A DNA stretch of 64,000 nucleotides, taken from assembly GCA_903813345.2 (NCBI GenBank), contig CAIIXF020000001.1, forward strand, positions 24,541,915 through 24,605,914, written 5' to 3'. Each line of letters opens with the position of its first letter. Position 1 is the stretch's first letter. Shown one piece after another: positions 23,501 through 34,959 of the stretch. Under the pieces are notes generated by a model. That model was given only the letters and a program-made list of their open reading frames with translations. It was not told the DNA's origin and searched no databases. A program made the translations under genes and the position numbers. This stretch comes from Owenia fusiformis. Its lineage: Eukaryota; Annelida; Polychaeta; Sabellida; Oweniidae.

Positions 23501-26500
23501 GTGGCTTTGTCTCAGCTACAGGTGTAACACCTCCTAGAAAGTCAGCTATTGATTATTTCACCCCAATTCACCAATCCTTCACTGACTATTCAGTCATCAA
23601 AGAGCTACTGAAGCAGTCAGAGGATGCTACGACTGAGGTAGGCCAGGAGTTTGTTCTTAGTACATTCGACCTTGGTGGCTGCATGAAGGCCCTCCCTCTC
23701 ATTTGGAAGTTTCCAGAGCAATATAAGAAGCATGTTGTTACCCCTGGGCCATTTCACACTGGGATGAACTATATTAACATGGTAACCGGTCACAAATGCA
23801 TGGGGTCTGGTTATTCTGAAATACTCATGGAAGCAGAACTTGTCACCAGTGGTTCCCTGAATAGTGTACTGAAAGGGAAGGCATATGCCAAGGCCATTTT
23901 CTGCTTAAAAACAGTTTGTGAAGCTATGGAGCGATTGCTAATAGAGAGATTTAGTGAAGACGAAAGTGTTGATGTTATCAACCCCATGGCTCTTTTTGAA
24001 CTTGTTCAAACCTGTAGCCGTGAGCATCTTGACTTTGCATTGAAAGACCCATCCACTCTGACCATCCTTGAAAAGTATGTCAGCTATGAAGACAAAGTGC
24101 GTGATGGGCACCTTGGGAAAACTGCCACTTTCTGGATGAGTGTCATAGACCATATCCGCCTCCTTCTAATGCTGCAGTATGCTGTAAAGACTAACAACCT
24201 AGCCTTGTTTCACAAGTGTAATGGTGAAATGGCAGACCTCTTCTTTGCATTTGATGGACCAAATTATTCACGGTAATTTAAATATACATAAGTAATTTAC
24301 AGTTGAAGTAAACCAAAGTATAATTGAATTCATAATATGATCATAAATTAGGTACATGCGTTAACTCATATTTCTCACTAGGTACTTAGTGTGGCTTGAT
24401 GTCTTCTTGACAAATATCGACAGGACTCATCCTGGAGCCAAAGAACTACTCAGGAATGGTGGTATTGCAGTGGCACGGTCTCTCATTCCAGGATCTCTGA
24501 GTGGTGTAGACAAGACAATGGCAGAGACTTTCATTAAATTTGCCAAGTCTACAGGTAAAAAAATAGACCTTGCTTTTTAAAAATATCGCAAACTTTCTTT
24601 GAGGAATCACAAGTGTATGTGACCACTTGTAACATCGGCATATGCTCTACCACTGAAGCTGCACTTGAGTCCTATCACTACAATATATATGTATTTGCTA
24701 GGTGGATTTGTGGGGCTTTTCTCCATGTTTGGTGCTTATGAGTGATGGTGTCGTACAACATCAACCAGGACTCAGTACTTCGAGAAAATGCTGTGTGTGG
24801 CTTAATTGATGATCCAGATTGTCCAAAGGGAGGGCGACATCGTGAATTGGAGCGTTCTGAAATCAAAAAGTCTGAGGAGGCAGTTCAACGTACTATTAGT
24901 GCCATTCTTAGCTTCACAAATCCTTTTACTTTGACTGACAAACACCATCTGTACTGTCTGGCTTCTGGTGCTTACGTTTCTCCGGAAGTGGAATTTGATG
25001 TACTCATTGCTGAAGCAGCTGGAAAGGCAGCAAAGGATGCATTTATTCGTGATCGATTTGTGAATGGTTCTTCGGAGGCACAGTTCTTTGAGCCAATCAA
25101 GAAGCTGAAACTCAAGACAATGGAGGCATCTAGTAAGACAGTCAAGCTTACTGCCCCACAGGGAAAGGTACATTCTCAAATAGCTTTTAATTAAATATAA
25201 TCTTCAGATCTTAGCATCTTTACATTAGAGTTAAATATAAGTCTACAACATTCCTATATTATTTCATAGGTAATCCAATACCGTGAGCAAAGTGACCTCG
25301 CCTTCCTACTTCTCATCAAGTCACAGCAGCTAGATGACCCTCTTAACTTTGACAAGTTAATGCAGTATCCCCTAACACCTGTTCCACACAGCCTTGGTAC
25401 CACAGATGGCTTCTTCAATAAGACCAACAAGGCTGCAATACTTCATTGCCTAATGGATGATGCTTCTTCTGATGATGTACAATACCCAAAGGATGCTATC
25501 CATATCCAGGACGGAAATGCTCTCTTCCATGAGCTTACTAACCTTCCCCCAACTTTTGGTGCAATTTGTCTTAAAATGCTTGATCAGATGGTGGCCAAGA
25601 AAGATTTTGTATTTTCAACTGACACATACTATGCTGAATCAATCAAAGCTCAGGAGAGACAGCGTCGTGGCTCATCTCAGAAGTATATTCTAGATGGTTC
25701 AGCAACTAGGAAACCTAGTGACTTCAAGGTGTTCTTGGCAAATGAAGACAATAAGACACAGCTCAGTGAACTACTATTACGAGTTTGCGGAAGCAAGGAA
25801 GCAGCATCTCGAGTCGGAAAAAGTAGGAAAGCGGTCATAGTGGTTGGTGGCAAGGCATATGAGCTGAAGTCTTCAGATGGTGAGGTTAGTGTTTATAAAC
25901 TTGTGAAATCTAGATATTGTAAGTCATTCTTACAAATGATAACAACAAAGTTTTCAACACTGCTATATTTCAGGTCAACACTTGTGAAATCAAAGAACTG
26001 GCATCAAATCAGGAAGAGACAGATACCCGGGTTGTTATCTACCTCAAGTATGCTATCAAACTAGGGTACAAGTCCGCGGTCGTCAGAACCCCAGACACTG
26101 ATATTTCTTCATACTCTTACACCATGCATCCTCCATTGCAATCACCATCTTCCTTGATATTGGAAATGGAAAAAATCGAAAAATTATTAACATTACTGAA
26201 ATAGCAAGTGAACTTGGATCGGATTACTGCACAACGCTTCTCGGTTTATATGTATTCACAGGTGAAGATGTGACAAGCGCCTTTAAGGGTAAAGGCATGG
26301 TTGGACCTCTGAAGAAGCTACAGAGTCACCCAACTTACCACACAGCCTTTAGGTGAGGGCACTTCCTTCATTTAACAATGAAAAATAAAACATAACCATT
26401 GTTATTTCAATAGGTAGAATTCAGAATGATCTTATAATTATTTTTTCAGGAAACTTGGAAACGAATGGTCTGTATCACAAGACGTTATGAAAGATATTGT

Positions 26501-27603
26501 GGTATTCACATGTCTCATGTATGGATACCCAAGGGAAAGATCTGTAAATGCTGTACGCAGTCTAATGCTCACTAAGATGGTGGGTGATGATCAGTGCCTC
26601 ACGACAAAATCAAACGTTGACCTATCAAGGCTGCCACCATGCAGAGATAATCTGATACCACATATTGGCCGTGTAAACCACCGTATTGCCATATACAAAC
26701 GTGCTGGCAAACCAAACATTGTTTGCCCTCATCCAGATGATCCTGGACAAGGCTGGGTGAAAAGCAATGGAATCTTGGAGCCACTGTGGTCATGTGGACC
26801 CATCCTCCCCCCATCTCTTATCGAACTGATTGAGGAGACCATAGTGGAAGTAGAGCAACATGAAGAAAAAGGAGAAGATGAATTTGATGAGATGCTTGAT
26901 GAGATGCTTGATGATATGCTGGATGATGACTAGATAACATTTGATATATGCCAAAGGAAAGAATTTGTTTGAAATGATTATAATAAGCTACTTTCCAAAT
27001 GTCAAAAGCTATATTTTACAGATGATACATTGATTGTATAATAACATGACTGATTTTCAACAAGAAGTGCCACGCCCCCTTTTCAGTAGCTTACCATCTG
27101 AGGGGTTATAACTTAATTTCTGACAATATTTTTTTATAACTTTCAATTGCAAATATGTTCAAAATTAATATATATTTAGAATCATTTATGTTCACGAATG
27201 ACCAAGACTGGTCACTCTGAGGGAAGGGTAATGTGTGTTACCGTATAAAAAAGGCAAAACCTATGATTGATGATGTCACATTTTATGCAAATGAGGTAAT
27301 TTGTATAATTATTGTATCTAATAATGTAGGGTATAGTTATAGCTTCATTTTGGTACCATTTACAGCTTTCAATTCTCAAAACTGTGGAAGTTATTCTACT
27401 TTGATAGAATTAATATCAACTCTGCAAATTCAAGATGGCCGACAAGATGGCCGACAAGATGGCCGCCAATGGATACCATGGGACAAGATTTCATTCTGGG
27501 AACATGCAAAAATCTTTAGTATGGACCTTTAGGATTACAAAAAAGTATAAAAAAATACATCTTTCGGGTGCATGGGAACAATACCTTCCTACTAGACTAC
27601 ATG
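20505..27603 (+). mobile_element. about 7.1 kb element with long terminal inverted repeats enclosing an 8-exon gene
   Basis: The left arm (about 20505-21030) and the right arm (about 27062-27603) are inverted copies. Collinear landmarks from outside in are: cccatgcacccgaaagatgt; 'cctaaaggtccatact'; 'ggcggccatctt'; 'cttccacagtttt'; 'ggtaccaaaatgaagctat'; cataaaatgtgacatcatca; 'gaccagtcttggt'; 'gggggcgtggcacttctt'. Divergence is moderate, so the copy is not new. The right arm has extra tandem 'gacaagatggcc' units. The outer ends are indistinct and I could not find a target duplication. The left flank starts with cagggtggttaattt at 20360, which could be a lost outer end. The single gene inside lies in the plus orientation about 390 bp from the left arm and 130 bp from the right one. 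I do not recognise a named superfamily. Confidence 0.7.
21421..26933 (+). pseudogene. 8-exon gene of a large multi-copy invertebrate family with C-terminal PIN/FEN1-like motif; degraded copy
   Basis: Exons by GT/AG ends and conserved reading are: 21421-22680, about 22907-23300, 23302-24272, 24382-24554, 24702-25167, 25270-25884, 25974-26352 and 26450-26933. The N-terminal part has paired Cys/His motifs (HRGCYQLFTKN; CIFCQKLE; SHESCRNRF). The centre has the family phrases GFGGFVSATG, RKSAIDYFTPIH and GKAYAKAIFCLKTV. Exon 7 reads EETDTRVVIYLKYA, then VVRTPDTDI. This acidic pattern resembles the metal-binding core of PIN/FEN1-like nucleases, and that reading is inference. The C-terminus is a Glu/Asp-rich tail. 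Damage: the exon 2 acceptor reads cgg instead of cag; a 1-base shift lies near 23270-23300; an in-frame TGA follows GAYE in exon 5 with a shift shortly after; a 1-base loss follows DTDI in exon 7. Related proteins occur in many copies in corals and other invertebrates. The long TIRs around it suggest it is the element's own gene. Confidence 0.7.
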
Positions 27604-27773
27604 AGTGTGGACAATTTCTTAAAGCAATGATGAAATGTGTGGACATAGCCCGGCAAAATGGAGGTCTTGGAGGGAAAGTATATTCATATTTCGTATTTGA
27701 ACACTTTGTAATACCGAAATTCGGTAAAATTTTTTGAAGGTGTGTCAATGAACACCTTTAGCTTCAATATTGT

Positions 27774-28100
27774 AATGCATTTTGTTTACCACCAATGAAG
27801 GTGAGCAATACCTCTTGGGTATATCCCGTATATATACGGTCATTATTAACATAATTAGCTTGGAAGATAGAGTCGGAAACCCCTCCTCAAAGGAGCCCTG
27901 TGTTCTTTTATGTGCACCTATACATAGATATCCAAATACACACCACAGCCTTTTGTGCTAGTTGTGGACCACTTAGTAAAACACCGTGAAGTACTCTACA
28001 CAAACAAGCAAATTAAGTCTTGCCTGAACAAAGATTGAATCTGGGACCTATTGCGCAAGAGGTACATTGTACCTGTGCTACCACTGAGCTATACGGATGG
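27774..28100 (-). mobile_element. tRNA-derived SINE, copy 1
   Basis: On the minus strand the head begins near 28100 with 'gtatagctcagtggtagc', an A box. The matching B-box region is decayed (gattcaatctttgttca). About 250 bp of unique body follows, then a conserved tail (ggtattgctcaccttcattg, then tggtaaacaaaat). It matches copy 2 at 28990-29304 along its whole length and is the more diverged of the two. Confidence 0.75.
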
Positions 28101-28989
28101 ACTGTGAATAAAACTCCCAAAATGGTCAACTCATAGTGTAATTGTTATGAAAATGAAAGTTGAATTCTCCTTCTTTTCTAGTGTTTTAGGCAAATACAAA
28201 ACTCCCAGGAACATCCTATGATATACCTGTAATAACTCATCCCTTGTATTCCCAAATTAATGTTACTGTTACAATTTATGAGTGATTTATTGATATTTTT
28301 CGTGTTGTGATGTAAACATGTGCTAGTGCATCCATATATAAATCATATACATCTCAGCAGCAGTGATTCTACGAACCTCAAATCGAGTGGTAGTATTTTG
28401 ACACACAATTAGGATACAAGTTTTGATTTTGAATTTTCTGGAGAGGTTTTCGGAACATTTGTCTTAACCTTTTTGATTCCTCTCATGAAAATCTGATCAC
28501 TAAGACCAGAATCTTTGTTTCCCACTTTCCTTGTTATAATTCATATTTCCTACATCTGGAATAGTTAAGTTATTACATGAGAATTTATTTTACAGTTTCA
28601 TGTAGAATATATTCTATATTTACTCATTTTTCTTTAGTCAATTATGTGAAAATAAATGTATTTAACAATGTTAAAAATTTTGCATTCCTGATTTGTATTA
28701 CCTGATTAGAATGTGTGTCATTTAAGTTTTTCATCTACAGGTTAGTTGGATATGAATGTTACCACTAGTAATTGATCAGCTGATTACAAACCAGTAACAA
28801 TGTAATTAAAATCAAATGGAAAAATAAGAAATAAGGGCAACTGGAAAAAGCATTAAAATTGACAATGAAGAACATCCCAGTCTCACAGAATCAAATAAAT
28901 CAGAAGATAAAGTAAAATTGCTGACCCAAAATAAATGTGAAAATGAAATGGCCATGAAAAATACACAGGAATGTAATTTTTGTTTTGTA

Positions 28990-29304
28990 TTGTATTTTGT
29001 TTACCACCAATGAAGGTGAGCAATACCTCTTGGGTATGTCCCGTATATATACGGTCGTAATTTACGTAATTAACATGGAAGATAGACCCAACCTCCTTGA
29101 AGGAGCCCTGTGTTCTTTTATGTGCACTTATACATAGACATACAAGTACACACCATAGCCTTTTGTACGAGTTGCGGACCACTCAGTCAAATACCCTGAA
29201 GTACTTCACGCAAACAAGCAAATTTAGTCTTGCCTGAACCGGGGATCGAATCCGGGACCTATTGCGTAAGAGGTACCTGCGCTACCGCTGAGCTACACGG
29301 GTGG
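28990..29304 (-). mobile_element. tRNA-derived SINE, copy 2 (well preserved)
   Basis: The minus-strand head reads 'gtgtagctcagcggtagcgc' (A box) and, about 40 bp on, ggattcgatccccggttc (B box with T-arm). It is therefore a recognisable tRNA-like promoter whose CCA-side end is replaced by 'aggcaagac' and a roughly 240 bp body. The tail is identical in kind to copy 1. The body also contains 'ccgtatatatacgg', a perfect small palindrome. The two copies define a family in this genome. Confidence 0.8.
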
Positions 29305-30113
29305 AGACACATGATTTTGATGATGTACCTCTACCAATGAAATCAAAAATAAAACGAGCTCAAAAAATGAAAACAATGATGATTACACTGATCTAAATCC
29401 AACAAATGGGACTGACAATGGAATAAACAACAAAAACAACAATGATTATGTATATTTAAATCCTACAATTTGAAATACATGACAACTGCAACAACTACAC
29501 AGATGATAGAGATGATGCCATCAGAAAAATTTCCGAATCTGGCTGCTTGTCAACCTTCAGGACATTTATTACTTTAGTCAAAGTGTGCATTGCCAATGGG
29601 TAGTGGAGTGGTTTTCATATGATGCTACGCAACAGTTCCTATATAAATATCCAGGTACCGTTACATTTAGGAGGATTGGGTATCGACTATTCAAATTGAA
29701 ATGTTTAAAATCATTGCTATTCATACGTTCTTTCACAAGATTCAACTGTCAACGATGTAATAATGCATCACTACATTGTCCACACAAGTAAATGTGTTAA
29801 AAAATTATATTAGTTGGACTAAACACTGTTTGAAGGGATATTAAGTAATAATTTAAAATGTTAGTGATGTATGATGATAAACAATACATCTAACTAATAT
29901 TTAATTAAAAATAATGTGAGATAACCCTACAAGCAGTGAAAACAATCTGAATTTTCAAAAAACTCACATGGTTTTGCAACTTTAACTTACAAGATCTCAA
30001 CAGTTAATATAATGCTCAATATTCTTGTTCTAACTTATAGTTTAACAGGGTTTTACAGGGTGTCGGTTTTGGTGAGAAATTTTTATTTCTCGATTTACAT
30101 GTACTTATAATTG
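29305..30113. other. gene-free stretch
   Basis: Short frames only. The frame at 29585-29791 has no recognisable motif. The segment 29340-29520 is Asn/Asp/Thr-codon rich and looks like low-complexity coding debris, but it has stops in all frames. Confidence 0.4.
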
Positions 30114-30761
30114 CTTCCTAGTCAACTCGTACCCAAGACAACTCGTACCCAAGACAACTTGTACCCAAGACAACTCGTACCCAAGACAACTCGTACCCAA
30201 GATTATTTTCAGTATTATGGGTGCATATTAGAGAAAAATTCAGTTTGTAATGCTTTCATGTTATAATGTGAATCAAATAAGCCTCAATATTTTTTTGAAT
30301 TTAGAAGAGATTTTTTCTCAATGGATCAGTAAAGCATTTTTTTATTAAATAAAAGAAGTGCTTGAAGCGCTTGTTCTCAACATTTTTTTGTCAAACATAT
30401 ATATAAATAAATATAATTACAACATTAGATCTGACACTTGTTCCAAACACTCATAAACATACAATATTTTGAAAAATGATTATGAATATGTGGAATAAAC
30501 ATATGTCTCTTCACTCGGACATCCTGAATCTGTGACCAATATAAAATAAAAGTCAATATAAATTGACACTCAGCTCAAAATATCACAAAATTAAATCAAT
30601 TTCTTCCAAAAAATTTTCTTCAAACTTTAAACTATTCTGAACAGTCTCGTATGTTACAATTATAATATGTATATCTATTCACATTCCCAGTCCATTGCTT
30701 GATTCAAAACAAAATATATACTTGGGTACGAGTTGTCTTGGGTATGAGTTGACCAGTTACC
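30114..30761. mobile_element. MULE-like MITE, 648 bp, 10-bp target duplication, tandem 16-mers in its end
   Basis: CTTATAATTG flanks both sides (30104-30113 and 30762-30771). Terminal inverted repeats read gtcaactcgtacccaagaca on the left and, reverse complemented, gtcaactcatacccaagaca on the right. The left end holds five tandem 16-bp copies of 'caactcgtacccaaga'. The right end holds two. The interior is AT-rich with no gene. A 9-10 bp target duplication is characteristic of Mutator-like elements. Confidence 0.65.
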
Positions 30762-30771
30762 CTTATAATTG

Positions 30772-31672
30772 ACATTGTGGATAATAATTAATGGCCCAAA
30801 GTTTGAGGAAGATATTAAATGCTCTCCCCTCCAAACCATTCCCTTGAAGAATCATCTCGCTATCTCACCAAGCCTTCTGTCAGTGTCGCAAGGGCCCAGG
30901 ACCCTAAACCCCCAATATTAAAACCAGTTAAATCCAGCAAAAAGCACAGGACAAAGAGTGAAGAACTGAAGTTCAAAATGAAAGTTAAAAAAATCTGAAA
31001 ACATGGGATAAGATTCTAGGAAAAGCAACTAAGGTAAACTCAAATGAAAGTCTGGAGGAAGAGTTAGACCAAACAGTAGTTGAGGTTCCTATAATGGGTG
31101 ATCAGGCTATCCCATCTACCTCTTGTGCTTCAAATGACCAAAGTGATAACAAAAACTAAGCTCTTTCAGGTAGAGATAACAACCAAGATGTACTGCTGGA
31201 CCTATCTATGACACTGGACCTGTATATGACAATTCCAGGAAACAAAGAAACAGACACTAGAACAGTTGTGTATATATCTGTCAAGGAGCTATCCATGACC
31301 ACTTAACCATGCTCCTTTAACACAGACATTTATTAAGGATCAGTGACTCTGCAAGCAGTGTTATGTGAACATTCAACTTTATAGCAGTATTATGTGAACA
31401 TTCATTTATAGACACTTGCTGCTATACTAGTACAGTACATGTATATTAAAGTATTTTTGTATCAATGACTGATACAGTATAACAGTATTGACATTTAACA
31501 TGTAAACACTACTGCTATGTAAAGCATTTTTGTAAATAAGTTCAAATAGCTAGTCTTTAGTATAGTCAACTTTGTTTTTTATACTTTTATAAGAAATGAG
31601 TCATGTAATTCAAAGAAAAGTTATGTAAGTAATACTTCAATTTTTTCTTGAATTTTATATATGACTTATTAA
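30772..31672 (+). other. non-coding stretch with a possible decayed coding tract
   Basis: Between about 30820 and 31300 the plus strand has coding-like composition (Lys/Ser/Glu-rich) spread over several frames with stops, for example NSNESLEEELDQTVVEVP. It could be a LINE ORF1 remnant or an old gene fragment. I cannot name it. The rest shows nothing supportable. Confidence 0.3.
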
Positions 31673-31674
31673 TA

Positions 31675-32385
31675 CGAGGGTTGTCCCAGAAGTAATGCAC
31701 TATATGCTCTAACTTTCTTCAATATTCTTTAATTCAGCTGAAATTTGGTGTATATACCAATTGAAGTTTTATTTGTTATATCTTGAAGTTTCAGCATCAC
31801 ACATTAAAATAAGTCTTAAAATTGTTGCTATTAGCAACACGGTGGTAGGGGTGGGCGGGGTAAGTACCAATTTTCTAATTATTAAAAGCTCCAAAATGTT
31901 ATTTATTATTTCTTTCTTTTAAATGATAAAAATGTTTTGGAAATTACTAAATTTGTTCAGCATTATGTTCATCAAGTACAAATAATAACATTTAGCACTG
32001 TGAAGTCATGATACAACAGCTCAATAGTCACAAATTCAAATTCAGTCACAGTCAATAAGTTGCAAAAATGGCTGCAATTCTCACCTGATTACAGAAGGCC
32101 TTGTGTTTGGTGGCCCAATTTCATGCTTCACTTGGACTCACGGCCACACAACTTTATGCTACCATGAAGAAAGTATAAAAGGAGTATACAACAGATAGAA
32201 CTACAATTGTTGGGTGGCAGAAAAGATTTAAAAGTGATGACTGGACCCTGGATGACACCTCCAAGTCATGGTTGAAGAAATTGCTAAGAGTGTTCGACCT
32301 GACAGGCATCAAAAGTACAGAACATGCAAAGGCCAATAATTTGAGAAAATATGAAATGGGACACTGTGCAAAATGCATCCATTAA
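31675..32385 (+). mobile_element. mariner element, 5' portion with transposase relic
   Basis: It begins after TA with cgagggttgtcccagaagta, a typical mariner inverted-repeat tip. From about 32125 the plus strand encodes DRTTIVGWQKRFKSDDWTL, then a helix-turn-helix-like linker, matching the N-terminal DNA-binding part of mariner transposases (after a frame break). Similarity to the second copy at 46300-47118 runs to about 32385 (ggacactgtgcaaaatgcatcc) and then stops where LINE sequence begins. The DDD catalytic part and the 3' inverted repeat are missing. Confidence 0.7.
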
Positions 32386-32910
32386 GACATTCGCTTTTAA
32401 ACATTAATGATATTGATATATGTGCAATATCTGAACATAAACTATTTAATGATAACATGTTCTTTGCTGACAGCATTAACAGAGATTATGACTCTTTTCC
32501 CGATCAGATGATTCATTGAATCCGTACTATTCTCACAGAAGGGGAAGGTATCAATGATTTGGAAATGCAAATTGCAACTTCAGGTGAAAAAAAAAAATAA
32601 CATAACAATTGACAGGATAGTAGGTATAGAGGTTACTGTTTACAGAAATAAACGTATCTATATATTTTCTGTATACTTACCAGCAAGCAATTATTCCCTT
32701 AACACTTATATTGAGTACCTAGAAAACCTACGAGACATATTATTCATCATCAGGGGGTGTTTTTATTCTCGGAGATTATAATGCTCATATCAATGGCCCA
32801 AGACTTGTTAAGAATAGACTCAACGAGCATTTTGCTCAATGATTATTTAACTGAATTATGCATGCAATCGATAATTGTAGACTCAAAATGCAAAGGCCCA
32901 GCCTTCACAT
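32386..32910 (+). mobile_element. LINE relic, endonuclease domain, left part
   Basis: Translated in pieces it gives ICAISEHKLF, then YIFSVYLPAS, then LGDYNAHING: the apurinic-type endonuclease landmarks of non-LTR retrotransposons (catalytic Glu; Gly-Asp-x-Asn). Stops and shifts are present. The ORF is interrupted at 32910 by the DNA transposon 32911-38727 and continues at 38732. If that insertion is removed, the frame reads FTCRPRNHANLTTIDH, the expected endonuclease sequence. Confidence 0.75.
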
Positions 32911-33167
32911 CGTCGCATGAGAATAACTTTGTACTAACTGCCATTTTTATAAAAAATGAGATGAACATGGAATTTTACCATTCAGAACATGGGCTTTCAT
33001 CTCAGGTACATGCCCCATGACAACTCTCTTTAAATTAGCTAGAATTCAGTCCTAAATTGTACTATCTCCAGGAAAATCTCTAAAATGTAGTTTAGAATTG
33101 TCATATCTGAGTAGACTGTTTCAACCAATCAAGTCTCTTAGAACTAGTCATGTTACACAAGGACAAA

Positions 33168-34444
33168 ATGGTGGATTCATGTGGTTTTGGTAAGTTTTGT
33201 TCAGTTTAGTTTGATTATATATTCATTTATTAGACAGGTTTTGTCAAGAATTAAACTATTACATATTCATCTACTTGTCTTCCCAAATGAGTATAAACAT
33301 TGCTGAACTTTCCATATTTCTTAAGTTTTCTTCATAAAATAGATAAATTTGGAGATGATACAATTTCATACTAAAACACAATATTCCAATGTGCATGTTA
33401 TTTGTATCTAAAAAAATGAAAAGAAACATTTTTGTTTGCACTAAAATATTTCTGCACATTTCAGATGATGTCCCTGATGAGATAATTCATCAAATTTCCA
33501 GCTATCTAGATCTACCAACTCTAACTACAACCATCTCACTTGTGAACAAAAGATGGAACTATATTGTGGAAAATAACAATAAGCTGTGGGAAACATTTTC
33601 ATTCTCATATCCTATTAATCTTGATGAAAGAGCCCTCCAGAAGATCTACAAACATTGCAATTTCTTCACAACATTTCTAGGCGGAAATGCAGAGATAACA
33701 ATAAATGCACCGCTTCAAGACTTGTACTTCAACAATATATTTAGTTGCGCAAAAAACATTGTATATTTAGAACTTGACAATACTGAAGTATCCTCATTGT
33801 TTGCATTGAAGTATCTTAAGTCGCTGGAAATACTATCACTTAACCATTGCATCAACATTCAGAACTGTGATATTGAGGTACTAGAACAATTACAGAATAT
33901 AGAGCAACTTTATATAATGCACACAAGTATCTCGGCACGTGCAATCTGTGACGTGTTTAAGGAAGGAAGAAGTAAACTATTTGTGTTAGATCTCCAAGGC
34001 ACAGAGTTCATTTACTCGGAGATATTAACAGTATTGAGGATACTACCAAATCTCAACTTCTTTGGATTATCACTGTTTGAAACAATAAGCTTGGCAAATT
34101 TTGACTCGACTTTCAGACCAAAGTAAAATACTTTTTAGTATTATTCTTGTTATATTGCAATGCTCCCAATGTCAGGTTTAATCACAATTAGTATATCAGC
34201 AAGATCATCTAATAATATGCATGTTAATTGAGCTTTAGGTCAACCTAATCTAAAATATTGGATAATTCAAGAAATTAAGTGACTTTTGTCAGTTTTCTCT
34301 GTATAATCCTATGGTATTTAGCATAATCATACTAATGCTGCAATCTTTTTTATTTATCTATTAAGCAAATGGTTAATTTAAAATAAATATGGTTTTGCTG
34401 TTCTTAATTGCAGATACTGTGACTGCGAGTTTAAACTCTTCTGA
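33168..34444 (+). CDS. F-box protein with leucine-rich repeats, inside a DNA transposon
   Basis: Exon 1 is 33168-33189 (MVDSCGF plus one base, donor ggtaagt). Exon 2 starts at 33465 after tttcag and joins in phase to give DDVPDEIIHQISSYLD, an F-box (about residues 8-50, ending NKLWETF). LRR-like repeats follow (LYFNNIFSCAKNIVYLEL; LKSLEILSLNHC; LQNIEQLYIMHT; RSKLFVLDLQGT; LPNLNFFGLSLF). The protein ends either at the TAA at 34124 (227 aa) or, if the gt at 34123 is used as donor to the acceptor at 34413, in exon 3 after KYCDCEFKLF (stop 34442-34444, 236 aa). F-box/LRR proteins are substrate adaptors of SCF ubiquitin ligases. The frame is intact over the whole exon, unlike its neighbours, which suggests function or recent mobility. 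It is unusual cargo for a transposon. Confidence 0.75.
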
Positions 34445-34519
34445 ACAACAGACAATGGATATGCAAGACTGTAGCTACAGTAGCTTTGTACTTGCCATAA
34501 ATAGGGCTGTGGAGTGTGT

Positions 34520-34925
34520 AAATGATGTGACTGAACAAGAGGCACCAGTCATGCCAGAACCAGTGCCAAATATACATGATATGCAGTATGTTAATGGTTT
34601 GATTGAACAAGAGGCACCAGTCATGCAAGAATCAGTGCCAAATATACAAGATATGCAGTATGTTAATGGTGTGATTGAACAAGAGGCACCAGTCATGCAA
34701 GAACCAGTGCCAAATATACATGATATGCAGTGTGTTAATGGTGTGATTGAACAAGAGGCACCAGTCATGCAAGAATCAGTGCCAAATATACATGATATGC
34801 AGTGTGTTTATGGTGTGATTGAACAAGAGGCATCAGTCATGCCAGAACCAGTGCCAAATATACATGATATGCAGTATGTTAATGGTGCGATTGAAGAAAA
34901 TCTACCAGTCACACCAGAACCAGTA
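34520..34925 (+). repeat. 72-bp minisatellite, about 6 units, coding-compatible
   Basis: The unit encodes 24 residues of the type EQEAPVMPEPVPNIHDMQ followed by a short linker. Six copies lie in a 205-codon frame at 34389-35006 that is out of register with the conserved DUF7869 reading downstream. An acceptor (attgcag) at 34413 precedes the frame. It may be the N-terminal exon of the DUF7869-type protein or a 3' UTR/exon of the F-box gene. All length differences are multiples of 3. Confidence 0.65.
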
Positions 34926-34959
34926 CCAAATATTGAAGTATCAAGTTCTGAAAAGAAAA

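Noticed and set aside
28990-29304. A functional tRNA gene
   Set aside because: The A and B boxes are clear but the acceptor stem is missing and the sequence continues into a repeated body; it is a SINE.
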